Assembly (NCBI GenBank): GCA_002410065.1
Contig: DHQB01000027.1
Span: 94,579-158,578, forward strand
Reading direction: 5' to 3'
DNA: 64,000 bases
Source of the DNA: Bacteroidales bacterium UBA5349
GTDB taxonomy: Bacteria; Bacteroidota; Bacteroidia; Bacteroidales; Tenuifilaceae
Under the pieces are notes generated by a model. The model was not told the DNA's origin. It saw only the letters and a list, made by a program, of their open reading frames with translations, and did not search any database. Each line of letters opens with the position of its first letter. Position 1 is the first letter of the stretch. A program made the position numbers and the translations under genes. Positions 34,219 through 42,932 of the stretch are shown in pieces.

Positions 34219-35661
34219 ATGAGCCAGCACGATGAGATTGATGGAGTAAAGAACAAGGTTTTTAATGTAACTATACTTGTTGGCATTATTCTGGGTGTTG
34301 CTACGTTTCTTGTGAGCCTCCAGAATTATTTTGAGTCTTCATCAGTAGTGAATTATTACTTAAACCTTTTGATAATTATTATTGTGCTTGGAGTTTACAT
34401 TTTTAGGCGTAAAATACCACATGCAATAAAATCTGACATTGTAATTATTGGAATATTCATCTTGGCATTTGCCGATATTTATAAACTAGGTGCATATTCA
34501 CCAGCCAAAATCTTACTGGTTTTAATCCCTTTTTTTGCATTAATTTCATATAATAATAAGAAGATTATAGGCATATCTATTTCTGTAATAGTCCTATTTA
34601 TGGGATTTGCATACCTTTTTATTAGTGAGCGGATCATGTTAACAGTCGACTTAAATGCTCGAAACGAAACAATAAATACATGGATTGTTAACATAATGCT
34701 TATTGGGATTGTTGCCTTTGGTATAACAACTATTGTACATCACTACAGCGTAGCCTTCTACAGGCTTATTACCCGTTTAGAGGATCAGAATGCTGAGCTA
34801 AAAATCCACAGGGAGAATCTGGAAAGTTTAGTTGCTGAGAGATCTAGAGAATTAGAGATTGCCAATGAGGAGTTATCTACAATTAATGAGGAGCTCTACC
34901 AAAGCAAGGATATTATTGAAAAGCAGAATATTGAATTAAAATCAACCCTCGATCATTTGCAGTTAACGCAAGCATCGCTTGTACAATCGGAAAAAATGGC
35001 TGCACTTGGAATCCTTTCCACAGGGGTTGCTCACGAAATAAATAATCCGCTAAACTTTATAATGGGTGGCTACATTGGGCTAAGCCAGTACTTTGAAAAA
35101 GCAGAGAAAGAAAAGAATGTTGAATTTTTCCTAAGTACAATTAAAGCAGGGGTTGATAGAGCCAGTGGAATTGTTACTGCGCTTAATCAGTTTAGCCAAA
35201 CAAGCGGTGCAGTGGATGAGAACTGCCCAATTCAGGTAATTATTGATAATTGTTTAGTAATACTAGGCAATCAATATGAGGCTTTAGTAGAGGTCGAAAC
35301 AAACTTTCCGCCAGACCCTATTCCTATTAAAGGTAATTGCGGTAGGTTGCACCAGGCCCTCTTTAATATTCTTACAAATGCATTCCATTCAATAAGTAAT
35401 GAAGGAAAAGTTTCATGTAGCGTTAAAACAGAGGGTAGGTACTGTGTGTGTGAAATATCCGACACGGGATATGGAATTAGCCCAGAGGATTTAGAACATG
35501 TAACCGAACCGTTTTTTACCAGAAAGGAACCGGGTAAAGGCGTTGGTTTTGGGCTCCCTATTGCCTATGCAATTATCCAAGAGCATAAGGGAACATTGGA
35601 GATTGAATCAGAAGTGGCAAAGGGTACAACGGTTAGGGTTAAGTTGCCTATTAACCTATAG
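34219..35661 (+). CDS. Sensor histidine kinase with six-helix membrane domain
   Basis: This 480-residue protein has six N-terminal membrane helices (about residues 13-175). A coiled coil (about 180-260) and a catalytic core follow. The phospho-acceptor His is in GVAHEINNPLNF, the NtrB-like type. The ATPase domain has ALFNILTNAFHSI, DTGYGISPEDL, EPFFTRKEPGKGVGFGL and IIQEHKGTLEIES. The membrane part has no recognised sensor domain. No response regulator is adjacent. It may act with sigma-54 systems, since NtrB-like kinases often pair with such activators and rpoN is in this window, but that is inference. Confidence 0.88.
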   Translation: MSQHDEIDGVKNKVFNVTILVGIILGVATFLVSLQNYFESSSVVNYYLNLLIIIIVLGVYIFRRKIPHAIKSDIVIIGIFILAFADIYKLGAYSPAKILLVLIPFFALISYNNKKIIGISISVIVLFMGFAYLFISERIMLTVDLNARNETINTWIVNIMLIGIVAFGITTIVHHYSVAFYRLITRLEDQNAELKIHRENLESLVAERSRELEIANEELSTINEELYQSKDIIEKQNIELKSTLDHLQLTQASLVQSEKMAALGILSTGVAHEINNPLNFIMGGYIGLSQYFEKAEKEKNVEFFLSTIKAGVDRASGIVTALNQFSQTSGAVDENCPIQVIIDNCLVILGNQYEALVEVETNFPPDPIPIKGNCGRLHQALFNILTNAFHSISNEGKVSCSVKTEGRYCVCEISDTGYGISPEDLEHVTEPFFTRKEPGKGVGFGLPIAYAIIQEHKGTLEIESEVAKGTTVRVKLPINL

Positions 35662-35793
35662 AATAGATGTTTGTAATAAATATTTATTGTTGATACAAGT
35701 AGTTCAATTAATAAAAGTCAGAATTTTTAATAGGCTACTTTTTGTTAAAACAAAAAAGTTAACTTGCACTAAATTCTTAACCAAATTACACAC

Positions 35794-36234
35794 ATGAAAA
35801 AGATACTAAGCATTGCTTTTATGGTTCTTATTGGCACAGCTCTTCTTGCTCAGGATGCCAATAAGGTTTTAGGTGTTTGGATTACTCAGGATAACGATAG
35901 TAAGGTTACCATTGCCAAGGATTCAAAAGGGAAGATTAATGGTAGCATAACATGGGTAAAAGAGCCGTTGAAGGACGGTAAACCAAAGGTTGACGACAAG
36001 AACCCTGATAAAAAACTACAGAGTCGTCCTATTTTAGGCCTTAATCTGCTTGAAGGGTTTAAGTATGATAAATCTGGCGACAAGTGGGTTGATGGAACTA
36101 TTTACGACCCTAAATCAGGCAAAACCTATAAGTGCCTAATGTGGTTTGATAAAGATCCCAATAAGCTCTCTGTTAAGGGGTACATTGGAATCTCCATTAT
36201 TGGTCGCGAAGTAGTTTGGACACGCGATAAGTAG
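35794..36234 (+). CDS. DUF2147 exported protein
   Basis: This 146-residue protein has a signal peptide (MKKILSIAFMVLIGTALLAQ) and a DUF2147 domain. Its features are VLGVWITQDNDSKVTI, the central GLNLLEGFKYD, and WVDGTIYDPKSGKTYKCLMWFD, ending GREVVWTRDK. The domain is probably a small beta barrel in the periplasm or outer membrane. The function of the family is not established. The stop codon shares one base with the start of comF. Confidence 0.88.
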   Translation: MKKILSIAFMVLIGTALLAQDANKVLGVWITQDNDSKVTIAKDSKGKINGSITWVKEPLKDGKPKVDDKNPDKKLQSRPILGLNLLEGFKYDKSGDKWVDGTIYDPKSGKTYKCLMWFDKDPNKLSVKGYIGISIIGREVVWTRDK

Positions 36235-36935
36235 TGTCTTTAGCAAAATCAATTCTCACAGGGTTTTCCCATCTATTCTATCCAAGGGTTTGCGCTGTAT
36301 GTAATACAGATCTTATAGAGGTCGAGAGGGTAATATGCCTCTCGTGCCTCTACAAAATGCCATTAACCAGATTTTGGGATGATCCTGATAATCCGGTTGC
36401 TCAAACCTTTTGGGGAAGAGTTGAGATTGAAAATGCTTGTGCCTACTTTTTCTTTGCAAAAGGAAGTAAGTATAGGCCGTTGCTTCATCAACTTAAATAC
36501 AAAGGGAAGCCCGAGGTTGGAGTTGAGTTAGGTTTGATTTTTGGGCAAACACTTGCAAAATCTCATCTGTATAAAGGGATTGACTATACCATACCTGTAC
36601 CACTTCATCCAAAAAAGTTTAGAATAAGGGGATATAACCAAGCGGAGGCCATTGCCCAAGGGATTGCCAAAGGTTTGGGTACTGGCATGGTTACAAATCA
36701 ACTTGTTCGAAAAGAGTTTACCGAAACGCAAACGCGTAAATCGCGTGTTGAAAGGGTAAGGAACGTTGCTGATGCCTTTGAGTTGAAGAATGGCAACGAG
36801 CTAAAAGGGAAGCATCTTTTGTTGGTAGATGATGTTATAACTACAGGGGCAACGCTTGAGGCCTGTGCTGCTAAATTACTAACCATTGATGGGTGTAAAG
36901 TGAGCATTGGAACACTTGCCTATGCAAATATTTAG
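36234..36935 (+). CDS. comF: ComF family phosphoribosyltransferase-like protein
   Basis: This 233-residue protein has the ComF layout: an N-terminal double zinc-ribbon-like region (CAVCNTDLIEVERVICLSC), then a type I phosphoribosyltransferase fold with HQLKYKGKPEVG, VPLHPKKFRIRGYNQAEAIAQ and the PRPP loop LLVDDVITTGATLE. ComF takes part in DNA uptake in Bacillus and Haemophilus, and relatives are often annotated as GntX. Its biochemical role is unclear. It starts with a GTG that shares one base with the DUF2147 stop, so the two are coupled. It ends 4 bases into the convergent ubiX gene. Confidence 0.92.
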   Translation: MSLAKSILTGFSHLFYPRVCAVCNTDLIEVERVICLSCLYKMPLTRFWDDPDNPVAQTFWGRVEIENACAYFFFAKGSKYRPLLHQLKYKGKPEVGVELGLIFGQTLAKSHLYKGIDYTIPVPLHPKKFRIRGYNQAEAIAQGIAKGLGTGMVTNQLVRKEFTETQTRKSRVERVRNVADAFELKNGNELKGKHLLLVDDVITTGATLEACAAKLLTIDGCKVSIGTLAYANI

Positions 36936-37513
36936 CACTTCTCTGAGTCCTCTCCCCATCTAAAGCCGGTATTTGCGTAACCAAGCAAAGCCAAAATTCT
37001 ATCTGTAACAGTATCAATTATGCTATTAATATCCTGGGGTTTACTATAGAATGAGGGGCTAGCCGGAAAGATAATGCCACCGGCAAGGGTAACCTTTTGC
37101 ATGTTTTTGATATGTATAAGGTTGTATGGCGATTCGCGAAGGGTTAAAATCAGCGTTTTTCGTTCCTTAAGCATAACATCGGCGCTGCGGGCAATAAGAT
37201 CGTTGCTTGTTCCATTGGCAATTCGACCGAGCGTACCTGCGGTACAGGGAATTACAACCATTGCATCGTAACCTGCACTACCCGATGCGGTAGGTGCAAA
37301 AAAACTAGCATTATCGTATCGCTTTATTAGGTCAGATTTTGGAAAGTCTCTTTCCAGTTCGTACTGCCAAACCTGTTCGCCCGTTTCAGATACAATTAGC
37401 GCAATCTCTTCAATTTCATCCTTTTTGGCAATGAGCTTTTCGAGAAGATTGTTAGCGTATATTGAGCCGCTAGCTCCTGTAATGGCAAATATTATGCGTT
37501 TTTTACTTTTCAT
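36932..37513 (-). CDS. ubiX: Flavin prenyltransferase UbiX
   Basis: UbiX attaches a dimethylallyl group to FMN, making the prenylated flavin used by UbiD-type decarboxylases. The start is placed at 37513 (MKSKKRIIFAITGASGSIYA), since seven residues before it are polar and not in the family. Key segments are ITGASGSIYA for FMN binding, TASGSAGYDAMVVIPCTAGTLG, GTSNDLIARSADVMLKE and RESPYNLIHIKNM. It is 193 residues, the normal length. No ubiD lies in the window. Confidence 0.95.
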   Translation of the reverse strand: MKSKKRIIFAITGASGSIYANNLLEKLIAKKDEIEEIALIVSETGEQVWQYELERDFPKSDLIKRYDNASFFAPTASGSAGYDAMVVIPCTAGTLGRIANGTSNDLIARSADVMLKERKTLILTLRESPYNLIHIKNMQKVTLAGGIIFPASPSFYSKPQDINSIIDTVTDRILALLGYANTGFRWGEDSEKC

Positions 37514-37618
37514 TATACCCTGTATTATCTGCACAAATGTAAACTATAAACCATAAAAATATTGGTTTGTTTTGAAACGGGGTTACATTACTAGCCCTGT
37601 TTTAAAAATACAAACTTA

Positions 37619-38032
37619 CTAGTTCCCTCGGTAGGTAGAATATCCGTAGGCCGATAAAGTTATGGGAACGTGATAATGATTTTGATCCTTAATTTCAAAT
37701 ACAACCTCAATAAAAGGATAAAAACTCGATTGGTTCAACTTTTTAAAGTATGGCTCAACAAAATAAGTTAGTCTGTTTATGCCTTGATGGTTGGTGCCAT
37801 TTTCTTCTTTTAAAAAGTCTTTTATTCGTCCGTTTTCATCGGTGTATTTTTCGTCAATCAAGCTCCAATTTCTGTCTTGATCCATTTTTTCTAAACTAAT
37901 TTTCACATTCGCTGCAGGTGCTCCCAGTGTGATGTCTAGAATATGGCTAGATAGTTGATATTTAACATCCTGTGCAAATGTAATGCCTGATAAAGGAAGC
38001 ATTAGTAAGGTAATAATAATTAGTTTTTTCAT
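37619..38032 (-). CDS. Exported 5-hydroxyisourate hydrolase (transthyretin-like)
   Basis: HIU hydrolase opens the ring of 5-hydroxyisourate in urate breakdown. The 137-residue protein has a signal peptide (MKKLIIITLLMLPLSGITFA) and so acts in the periplasm. The catalytic-pattern residues are His in LSSHILDIT, Arg in DENGRIKDF, and His in HYHVPITLS. It ends YRGN, whereas the family ends YRGS. The loss of this Ser may affect activity. No other urate-degradation gene is in the window, so the role in this strain is uncertain. Confidence 0.87.
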   Translation of the reverse strand: MKKLIIITLLMLPLSGITFAQDVKYQLSSHILDITLGAPAANVKISLEKMDQDRNWSLIDEKYTDENGRIKDFLKEENGTNHQGINRLTYFVEPYFKKLNQSSFYPFIEVVFEIKDQNHYHVPITLSAYGYSTYRGN

Positions 38033-38082
38033 ATTAGTTAATTTAATGTCTTTAATGCAGATTTTGTTAGGTAAAATTGAGT

Positions 38083-38118
38083 AAAAAAAAAGAACCCTGA
38101 AAAGTTTTCAGGGCTCTA
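38083..38118 (-). terminator. Terminator of the fasciclin gene
   Basis: On the minus strand CCCTGAAAA and TTTTCAGGG form a compact hairpin (38095-38113), followed by TTC and a run of T bases (complement of 38083-38091). It lies 27 bases after the fasciclin stop. Confidence 0.88.
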
Positions 38119-38139
38119 TTTCTATATTCTTTTAGTTGT

Positions 38140-38655
38140 TTATTTTTTTGTAGGAATAAGCACTGCATCAATTACGTGAACTATGCCATTGTCGGCTTTA
38201 ATGTCAGCTACTGTAACCTTAGCATCGTTAATAAAAACGCCATTGTTATTAATGGTAACAGTTACATTTTTACCAAGTAGAGTTGTAATTTCTTGACCAT
38301 CGCTTAAGCTAGATGACATTGCATTTGCAGCAACAACATGATACTTTAAAATATCGGTTAGCTGTCCTGATGGGTCGGCTAATAGAGCCTCCAGAGTTCC
38401 CGCTGGAAGAGATGCAAAAGCAGCATCGGTAGGTGCAAAAACGGTAAAAGGACCAATACCCGAAAGTGTACCTGTAAGGTTTGCTGCTACTACAGCAGCC
38501 TCCAGTGTATTATGGTCGTTACTGTTTACAATTACATCAACAACTGTTTTTTTAGTTTCTGGTGTAATTTCATCATCCTCACATGAGGTGAAAGTTACTG
38601 CTGATATTCCTAGTAATAGAAATAGGCTTGTAAATTTTAAAAAATTCTTTTTCAT
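38140..38655 (-). CDS. Fasciclin-domain lipoprotein
   Basis: This 171-residue protein has a lipoprotein signal with lipobox FTSC (Cys25), followed by acidic EDDEITPE, the common surface-export type of start in Bacteroidota. The rest is one fasciclin (FAS1) domain with H1 box GPFTVFAPTDAAFASLP, the central LKYHVV, and the H2-type ending NGIVHVIDAVLIP. FAS1 domains mediate adhesion or surface contacts. It is a single gene with its own terminator and no clear consensus promoter. Confidence 0.93.
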   Translation of the reverse strand: MKKNFLKFTSLFLLLGISAVTFTSCEDDEITPETKKTVVDVIVNSNDHNTLEAAVVAANLTGTLSGIGPFTVFAPTDAAFASLPAGTLEALLADPSGQLTDILKYHVVAANAMSSSLSDGQEITTLLGKNVTVTINNNGVFINDAKVTVADIKADNGIVHVIDAVLIPTKK

Positions 38656-38951
38656 CGTGTTAAGTTTTTAGTTGTTATTTTGAACTAGAAACACGATCAC
38701 TAAAATATTGTTTAAGAATAATTCAAAAAAGATAAACAAAATAAATCTTTTTTCTTAAATATTTGTATTTTTCTAAATAACAGATTAACTGAATGCATTG
38801 TGAATTCTATAGTTTAGGAGGTTTTGTATAAATTAGGGTTTTTTAAGTATAAGAATGCTTGTTTTGTTCTTAAAAATTATTTTTATCGCTGGCTTTGTAA
38901 AAATAATCGCTTAGAAAGGATAAAGAATAGTACATATGAGCTATGGTTGTT
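38656..38951. other. AT-rich gap between the fasciclin and methylase genes
   Basis: I see no coding region, no complete promoter and no hairpin worth naming here. Both genes are transcribed leftwards, so the region must hold the fasciclin promoter, probably within the poly-T-rich stretch near 38720-38760. Confidence 0.5.
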
Positions 38952-40106
38952 TTAGCCATATGAAAACAACTGCTTGGCAATAAACTTAACCACGTCAACA
39001 TTTACCGAGTTGCCAAACTGCTTGTAGGCTTGCTGGGGATTAGGATTAATCTTGAAATTTTGAGGAAATTTCTGAAGATTTGCGGCTTCTCTTGGAGTGA
39101 TTCTTCTTTTCTCCCAACCAATAATAGGAATATGTACCATGGCAACCAGTGCAGGAAATTCTGTAGGACGTTTAACCCTTATGCCCGAGGGGCGAAACTG
39201 AATTATCCCATCCCAAACACTTTTTAGGGATGTTCCTGCTTGCCATTCAAACTTGGTATGGGTACGAACAAAATCTTTTAGGTAATTATGCTTCTTAAGC
39301 CAACCGTCAATGTGCTTCTGGTTATCCTTATAAAGTTTTCGGTTTTTTAGAATAAATACTTGCTTCCAACTAGGGAGGTCAGATATGTTATCGTTCTTAG
39401 TAAATTCATTTGCCCAAATTGGGAATCCAATTGTCTTGTTCTCTAGTCCTTGTAAAAATTCGTCCCAAGCACTAAGAACGTACTCCTCATAGTTGGAAAT
39501 GGCAAATTCACCGTTCGATGAGCTATTAAGCGCATTATTTGCCTGGGTAATATTTCTCTTCGATTCGGGAACCACAATTTTCAACTCTTTTTGGTTTGAA
39601 AACTCTTTCAGTATTCCTGGGATAAATACCCTATCGCGAAGCTGAGGCACACCAATTTGATGCGGACTAATGATTATGGGCTTATGGGGAATTAGGTAAC
39701 CCAAGTCAACTAGGTTTTTGTGTATCACTTTCCACGTTAACCCTTTGTCGTGCGAAACCAAGTTTCTTACATTCTCTAGGATTATATATTTGGGTTTATG
39801 ATACTTCAGAATCCGCAGGATATCAAAGAATAGTGTACCTCTGGTATCCTCAAATCCGTTTTGTTTTCCTGCTTTAGAGAAAGCTTGGCACGGAAAACCA
39901 GCACATAGTACATCGTGCTTGGGTATAGCTTGCTCAGGTACTTTAGTAATATCGTTTGATGAGCTAATGCCAAAGTTATCGAAGTAGGTTTTAATGGCAT
40001 ACTTATTAATCTCAGAAGCAAATACGCACTCACCGCCCAAATCATGCATTGCAATGTGAAAACCGCCTATTCCGGCAAAAAGATCGATGAACTTAAATTT
40101 TGGCAT
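38952..40106 (-). CDS. DNA (cytosine-5) methyltransferase, orphan
   Basis: This enzyme methylates cytosine at C5 in a short DNA target that cannot be read from sequence. I use the ATG at 40106 (MPKFKFIDLFAGIGGFHIAM), ten codons after the first ATG. Motifs in order are I (FIDLFAGIGGFH), IV with catalytic Cys (GFPCQAFSKAGKQ), VI (ILENVRNL), VIII (LRDRVFIPG), a target recognition region of about 130 residues, and IX-X (RITPREAANLQKFP, QFGNSVNVDVV). There is no restriction endonuclease next to it, so it is either solitary or the remnant of a system. Confidence 0.93.
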   Translation of the reverse strand: MPKFKFIDLFAGIGGFHIAMHDLGGECVFASEINKYAIKTYFDNFGISSSNDITKVPEQAIPKHDVLCAGFPCQAFSKAGKQNGFEDTRGTLFFDILRILKYHKPKYIILENVRNLVSHDKGLTWKVIHKNLVDLGYLIPHKPIIISPHQIGVPQLRDRVFIPGILKEFSNQKELKIVVPESKRNITQANNALNSSSNGEFAISNYEEYVLSAWDEFLQGLENKTIGFPIWANEFTKNDNISDLPSWKQVFILKNRKLYKDNQKHIDGWLKKHNYLKDFVRTHTKFEWQAGTSLKSVWDGIIQFRPSGIRVKRPTEFPALVAMVHIPIIGWEKRRITPREAANLQKFPQNFKINPNPQQAYKQFGNSVNVDVVKFIAKQLFSYG

Positions 40107-40169
40107 TCTCTTATATTGACTTACAAACATAGACATTGTAAATAAATATACTTTTATCGTTGCAAGAGA

Positions 40170-40199
40170 ATTGCAAATGGATATGAATAAATAAATTTG
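40170..40199 (+). promoter_or_regulatory. Promoter of the serine hydrolase gene
   Basis: ATTG (40170-40173) and TAAATTTG (40192-40199) are 18 bases apart. A second TAAATTTG follows at 40202-40209, so two overlapping start sites are possible, 35-45 bases before the ATG. Confidence 0.55.
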
Positions 40200-40244
40200 C
40201 GTAAATTTGTTGATTAACTAGTTTTAAAGCCTAATCCTAATAAT

Positions 40245-41783
40245 ATGAGACGTTTTTATCTCCCCCTGTTGCTCTTAGTGTGCTTATCTACAGTTGCTTT
40301 CGCTCAATCAAAAGTAAAGGTTGATGTAAAAAAGCTCGATAAGTACTTTTCAAAAATGACTAACGATTGGGATATCCCCAGTGTATCAATTGGAATAGTA
40401 AAGGATGGTAAACTTGTGTTTACTGGAAGTTATGGTGTTATTGAGGAGGGAAAGGAAGGAAAACCCGATGGGAACACCTTATATGGCATAGCATCTAACT
40501 CAAAGGCGTTTACCTCAGCAATTATTGCAATGCTTGTACAGCAAGGAAAATTGAAGTGGGACGATAGGGTACAAGACTATCTCCCGTATTTTCAGGTTTA
40601 TGATCCCTGGGTTAGCGCGCATGTTACCATCAGAGATCTTTTATCACACAGGGTTGGACTAGGTACTTTTAGTGGAGATGTTATTTGGTATAAGTCGGAT
40701 TTTAGCGCCGAAGACATCGTGCGGAGAACAAAATATATTCCACAGGCTTTTGAGTTTAGAAATGGGTATGGCTATTCAAACGTAATGTACATAGCCGCGG
40801 GCGAAGTTATTAGGGCTGTTACCGGAAAAAGCTGGAGCCAGAATGTAAAGGAGCTAATATTTGAACCATTGGGAATGGAGAGGAGTGCTACATCGCCTAA
40901 ACAGCTCAAATCTCTCGGAAACTTTGTAACACCTCACGCTCGCGAAGAGGAGGTAAATATCCCCATTGATTGGGTAGATTGGGAGGAAGTTGGCGCATTG
41001 GGCGGTGTAATTTCTAGCGTAAACGACCTATCCAAGTGGATGATATTTAACCTAAATCATGGGATTAATGGGAGCGATACGTTGATAAGTAAGGCTAATA
41101 GAAATTTGATGTGGACACCACACGCTAACTTTGTGGTTGACCATACCTCGGAGAACGATTTTGATAGACACTTTAATGCATATGGATTGGGTTGGGGACT
41201 AAGCGATTACCATGGGCTACTGAGGGTTAGCCATACAGGAGCTATTGATGGGATGATTACTGCACTAACGCTTATTCCCGACAAGAACCTTGGAGTTGTG
41301 GTGCTTACCAATGGCATGAAAGCCCCCATAACTGCTGCCACAAACTACGCCCTCGATCAGTTTTTAGGAAAAGGTGCACGCGATTGGTCGGCCGAACTTC
41401 TTAAAAGAACAGATGCCAATCAGCAGGCCGATACAAGAGTTTCGAGCAGAAAAGAGCAACGGGTTCTTGGAACTAGCCCCTCGTTGCCTCTTGAGAGTTA
41501 TACCGGAACGTATTTTTCTGACATACATGGTAATATTTTCATTAAGTTAGTGGATAATGAGCTTAAAATGGAGTTTGAGCATGCCAACTACCTTTCGGCT
41601 ACACTAAGGCATTGGCATTATGATGTTTGGGAGATAGTTTGGGATAAAAAGCATGCGTGGTTTAATTTTGGGACTATAAAGTTCGATACCGATAACAACC
41701 TAAATATTACGGGAATAGATTTTGATGTACCAAATGATGATATTTCTTTTGAAGAGCTAAAGCCCAAGAAGATCAATGATTAA
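40245..41783 (+). CDS. Exported serine hydrolase, class C beta-lactamase family
   Basis: This 512-residue exported protein has a signal peptide ending VAFAQ (residue 21). Its main domain (about residues 25-380) is of the class C beta-lactamase/DD-peptidase type. The nucleophile is in SNSKAF (SxxK), the Tyr motif is YSN (GYGYSNVMY), and the third motif reads HTG (VSHTGAIDG) in place of KTG. The C-terminal 130 residues resemble the DUF3471 domain often attached to such hydrolases. The substrate may be a peptide, ester or cell-wall fragment. Antibiotic resistance is not implied. Confidence 0.9.
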   Translation: MRRFYLPLLLLVCLSTVAFAQSKVKVDVKKLDKYFSKMTNDWDIPSVSIGIVKDGKLVFTGSYGVIEEGKEGKPDGNTLYGIASNSKAFTSAIIAMLVQQGKLKWDDRVQDYLPYFQVYDPWVSAHVTIRDLLSHRVGLGTFSGDVIWYKSDFSAEDIVRRTKYIPQAFEFRNGYGYSNVMYIAAGEVIRAVTGKSWSQNVKELIFEPLGMERSATSPKQLKSLGNFVTPHAREEEVNIPIDWVDWEEVGALGGVISSVNDLSKWMIFNLNHGINGSDTLISKANRNLMWTPHANFVVDHTSENDFDRHFNAYGLGWGLSDYHGLLRVSHTGAIDGMITALTLIPDKNLGVVVLTNGMKAPITAATNYALDQFLGKGARDWSAELLKRTDANQQADTRVSSRKEQRVLGTSPSLPLESYTGTYFSDIHGNIFIKLVDNELKMEFEHANYLSATLRHWHYDVWEIVWDKKHAWFNFGTIKFDTDNNLNITGIDFDVPNDDISFEELKPKKIND

Positions 41784-42231
41784 TTTTATAGTTTTTAAAG
41801 TTCATGTATAGAGTCTGGCTTTTTATATTAGGATTTCATTTTTTCTAAATTTTTTTTACATATAGATTTAAGGGGAGCGTTATTTGCTCCCCTTTTTATT
41901 AAGTTGACACCCCTGGATTTCTCCACAATTTCTCTTGATACAGTCAGTTCATATTGTCAACTACCCTGAGCGGAGTCGGACGATGTAGAGAGTCATGACA
42001 TAGCTAGGAATGCGCTGTCGTGAATTTATAAATTATGCCTAATTTTTCAGCGAATCTAAATATGTACAGGGTTGTTTTTCCGATGAATCCTATTAATTAA
42101 ACTAAATTGATTGATATTTATTCAAAATATTTTAAACTCTATAATTTTTTATCTTTACTTGGTTGTAATAATAAAACCTATGCAAGCAGAATGCCAAATT
42201 CTACACTGATAAATCATTTACTATCAGCCAC
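41784..42231. other. Gap of 448 bases with a possible mobile-element remnant
   Basis: The first part holds the hydrolase terminator (41871-41897). Just after it an 8-base inverted repeat AGTTGACA / TGTCAACT (41902-41909 and 41955-41962) encloses 45 bases. Then comes CCCTGAGCGGAGTCGG (41964-41979), which resembles a short repeat found at many sites in Bacteroidota genomes. No open frame of note is seen. A TATCTTTA box at 42150-42157 may be the -7 of the following gene. Confidence 0.5.
41871..41897 (+). terminator. Terminator of the serine hydrolase gene
   Basis: AGGGGAGC and GCTCCCCT form an 8-bp GC-rich stem with a 7-base loop, followed by TTTT. Confidence 0.88.
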
Positions 42232-42822
42232 ATGAACAAAAAAGCTCTCCTATTACTGCTCCTTATTTGCCAAGTATCTTCAGTTGTATTGTCGCAATCG
42301 CGTAAGAAAACCAACTGGATAGAGGATAAGAAATCGCACATAACCCGGTGGCGATTAGGCTTTGGTGTTGCAGCAGCAGAACCTACAGGTGCTCATCTGC
42401 AGTTTTATAAGCTTAGTGGTATTTGTACTCAAACCATAAGGGTTCGTAAAATGATCTCAGTAAACCTTTCGGCTTCGTATGAGGGATTAATGCTAAGCGA
42501 ACAAATTAGTAAGCAGAATGAGCATTGGACAAGTGGAGGCCTCAGAGCAGGCATCGATTTTTTGTATTACATACCATTAGCATTCAGACCATACATTGGC
42601 ATTGGCGGCGATATAGGCAACCGAACACTCCTTGGCAAATCCGTTTCAAGCCCCGATGCAATTGGGCGCCTTGGTTTCGAGCTGAAGATTCTAGGAATCC
42701 GTACTTCAACTAAAACGTTGCTCCATACAAGCATATTTGCCGAGGCAAAGTATAGCTATGGCCTAAAGCACAATTTTTCATATCTGCTTCCGATGGCTGG
42801 TTTACGTTTTCATTTTCTTTAG
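42232..42822 (+). CDS. Unknown exported protein, probable small outer-membrane barrel
   Basis: This 196-residue protein has a signal peptide (MNKKALLLLLLICQVSSVVL, then SQ). The mature part has alternating hydrophobic and polar residues and ends in a strand with aromatic residues (MAGLRFHFL), which suggests a small barrel. Segments such as FRPYIGIGGDIGN are typical of barrel turns. I do not recognise a named family. The next gene, also exported and unknown, follows after 110 bases with its own promoter. Confidence 0.6.
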   Translation: MNKKALLLLLLICQVSSVVLSQSRKKTNWIEDKKSHITRWRLGFGVAAAEPTGAHLQFYKLSGICTQTIRVRKMISVNLSASYEGLMLSEQISKQNEHWTSGGLRAGIDFLYYIPLAFRPYIGIGGDIGNRTLLGKSVSSPDAIGRLGFELKILGIRTSTKTLLHTSIFAEAKYSYGLKHNFSYLLPMAGLRFHFL

Positions 42823-42840
42823 TGGATAACTGGGAACCAT

Positions 42841-42873
42841 TTTGGGTTTTGGCTTTTAAATAATCTATATTTG
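42841..42873 (+). promoter_or_regulatory. Promoter of the unknown exported gene at 42933
   Basis: TTTG (42841-42844) and TATATTTG (42866-42873) are 21 bases apart, a full match to the Bacteroidota consensus. It gives a leader of about 50 bases. A second candidate -7 (TATCTTTA, 42899-42906) lies further on. Confidence 0.72.
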
Positions 42874-42932
42874 GACAAATTTCCACATGCCTTTTTACTA
42901 TCTTTAAGCTGAATTTATTTAAACTATAGCAT

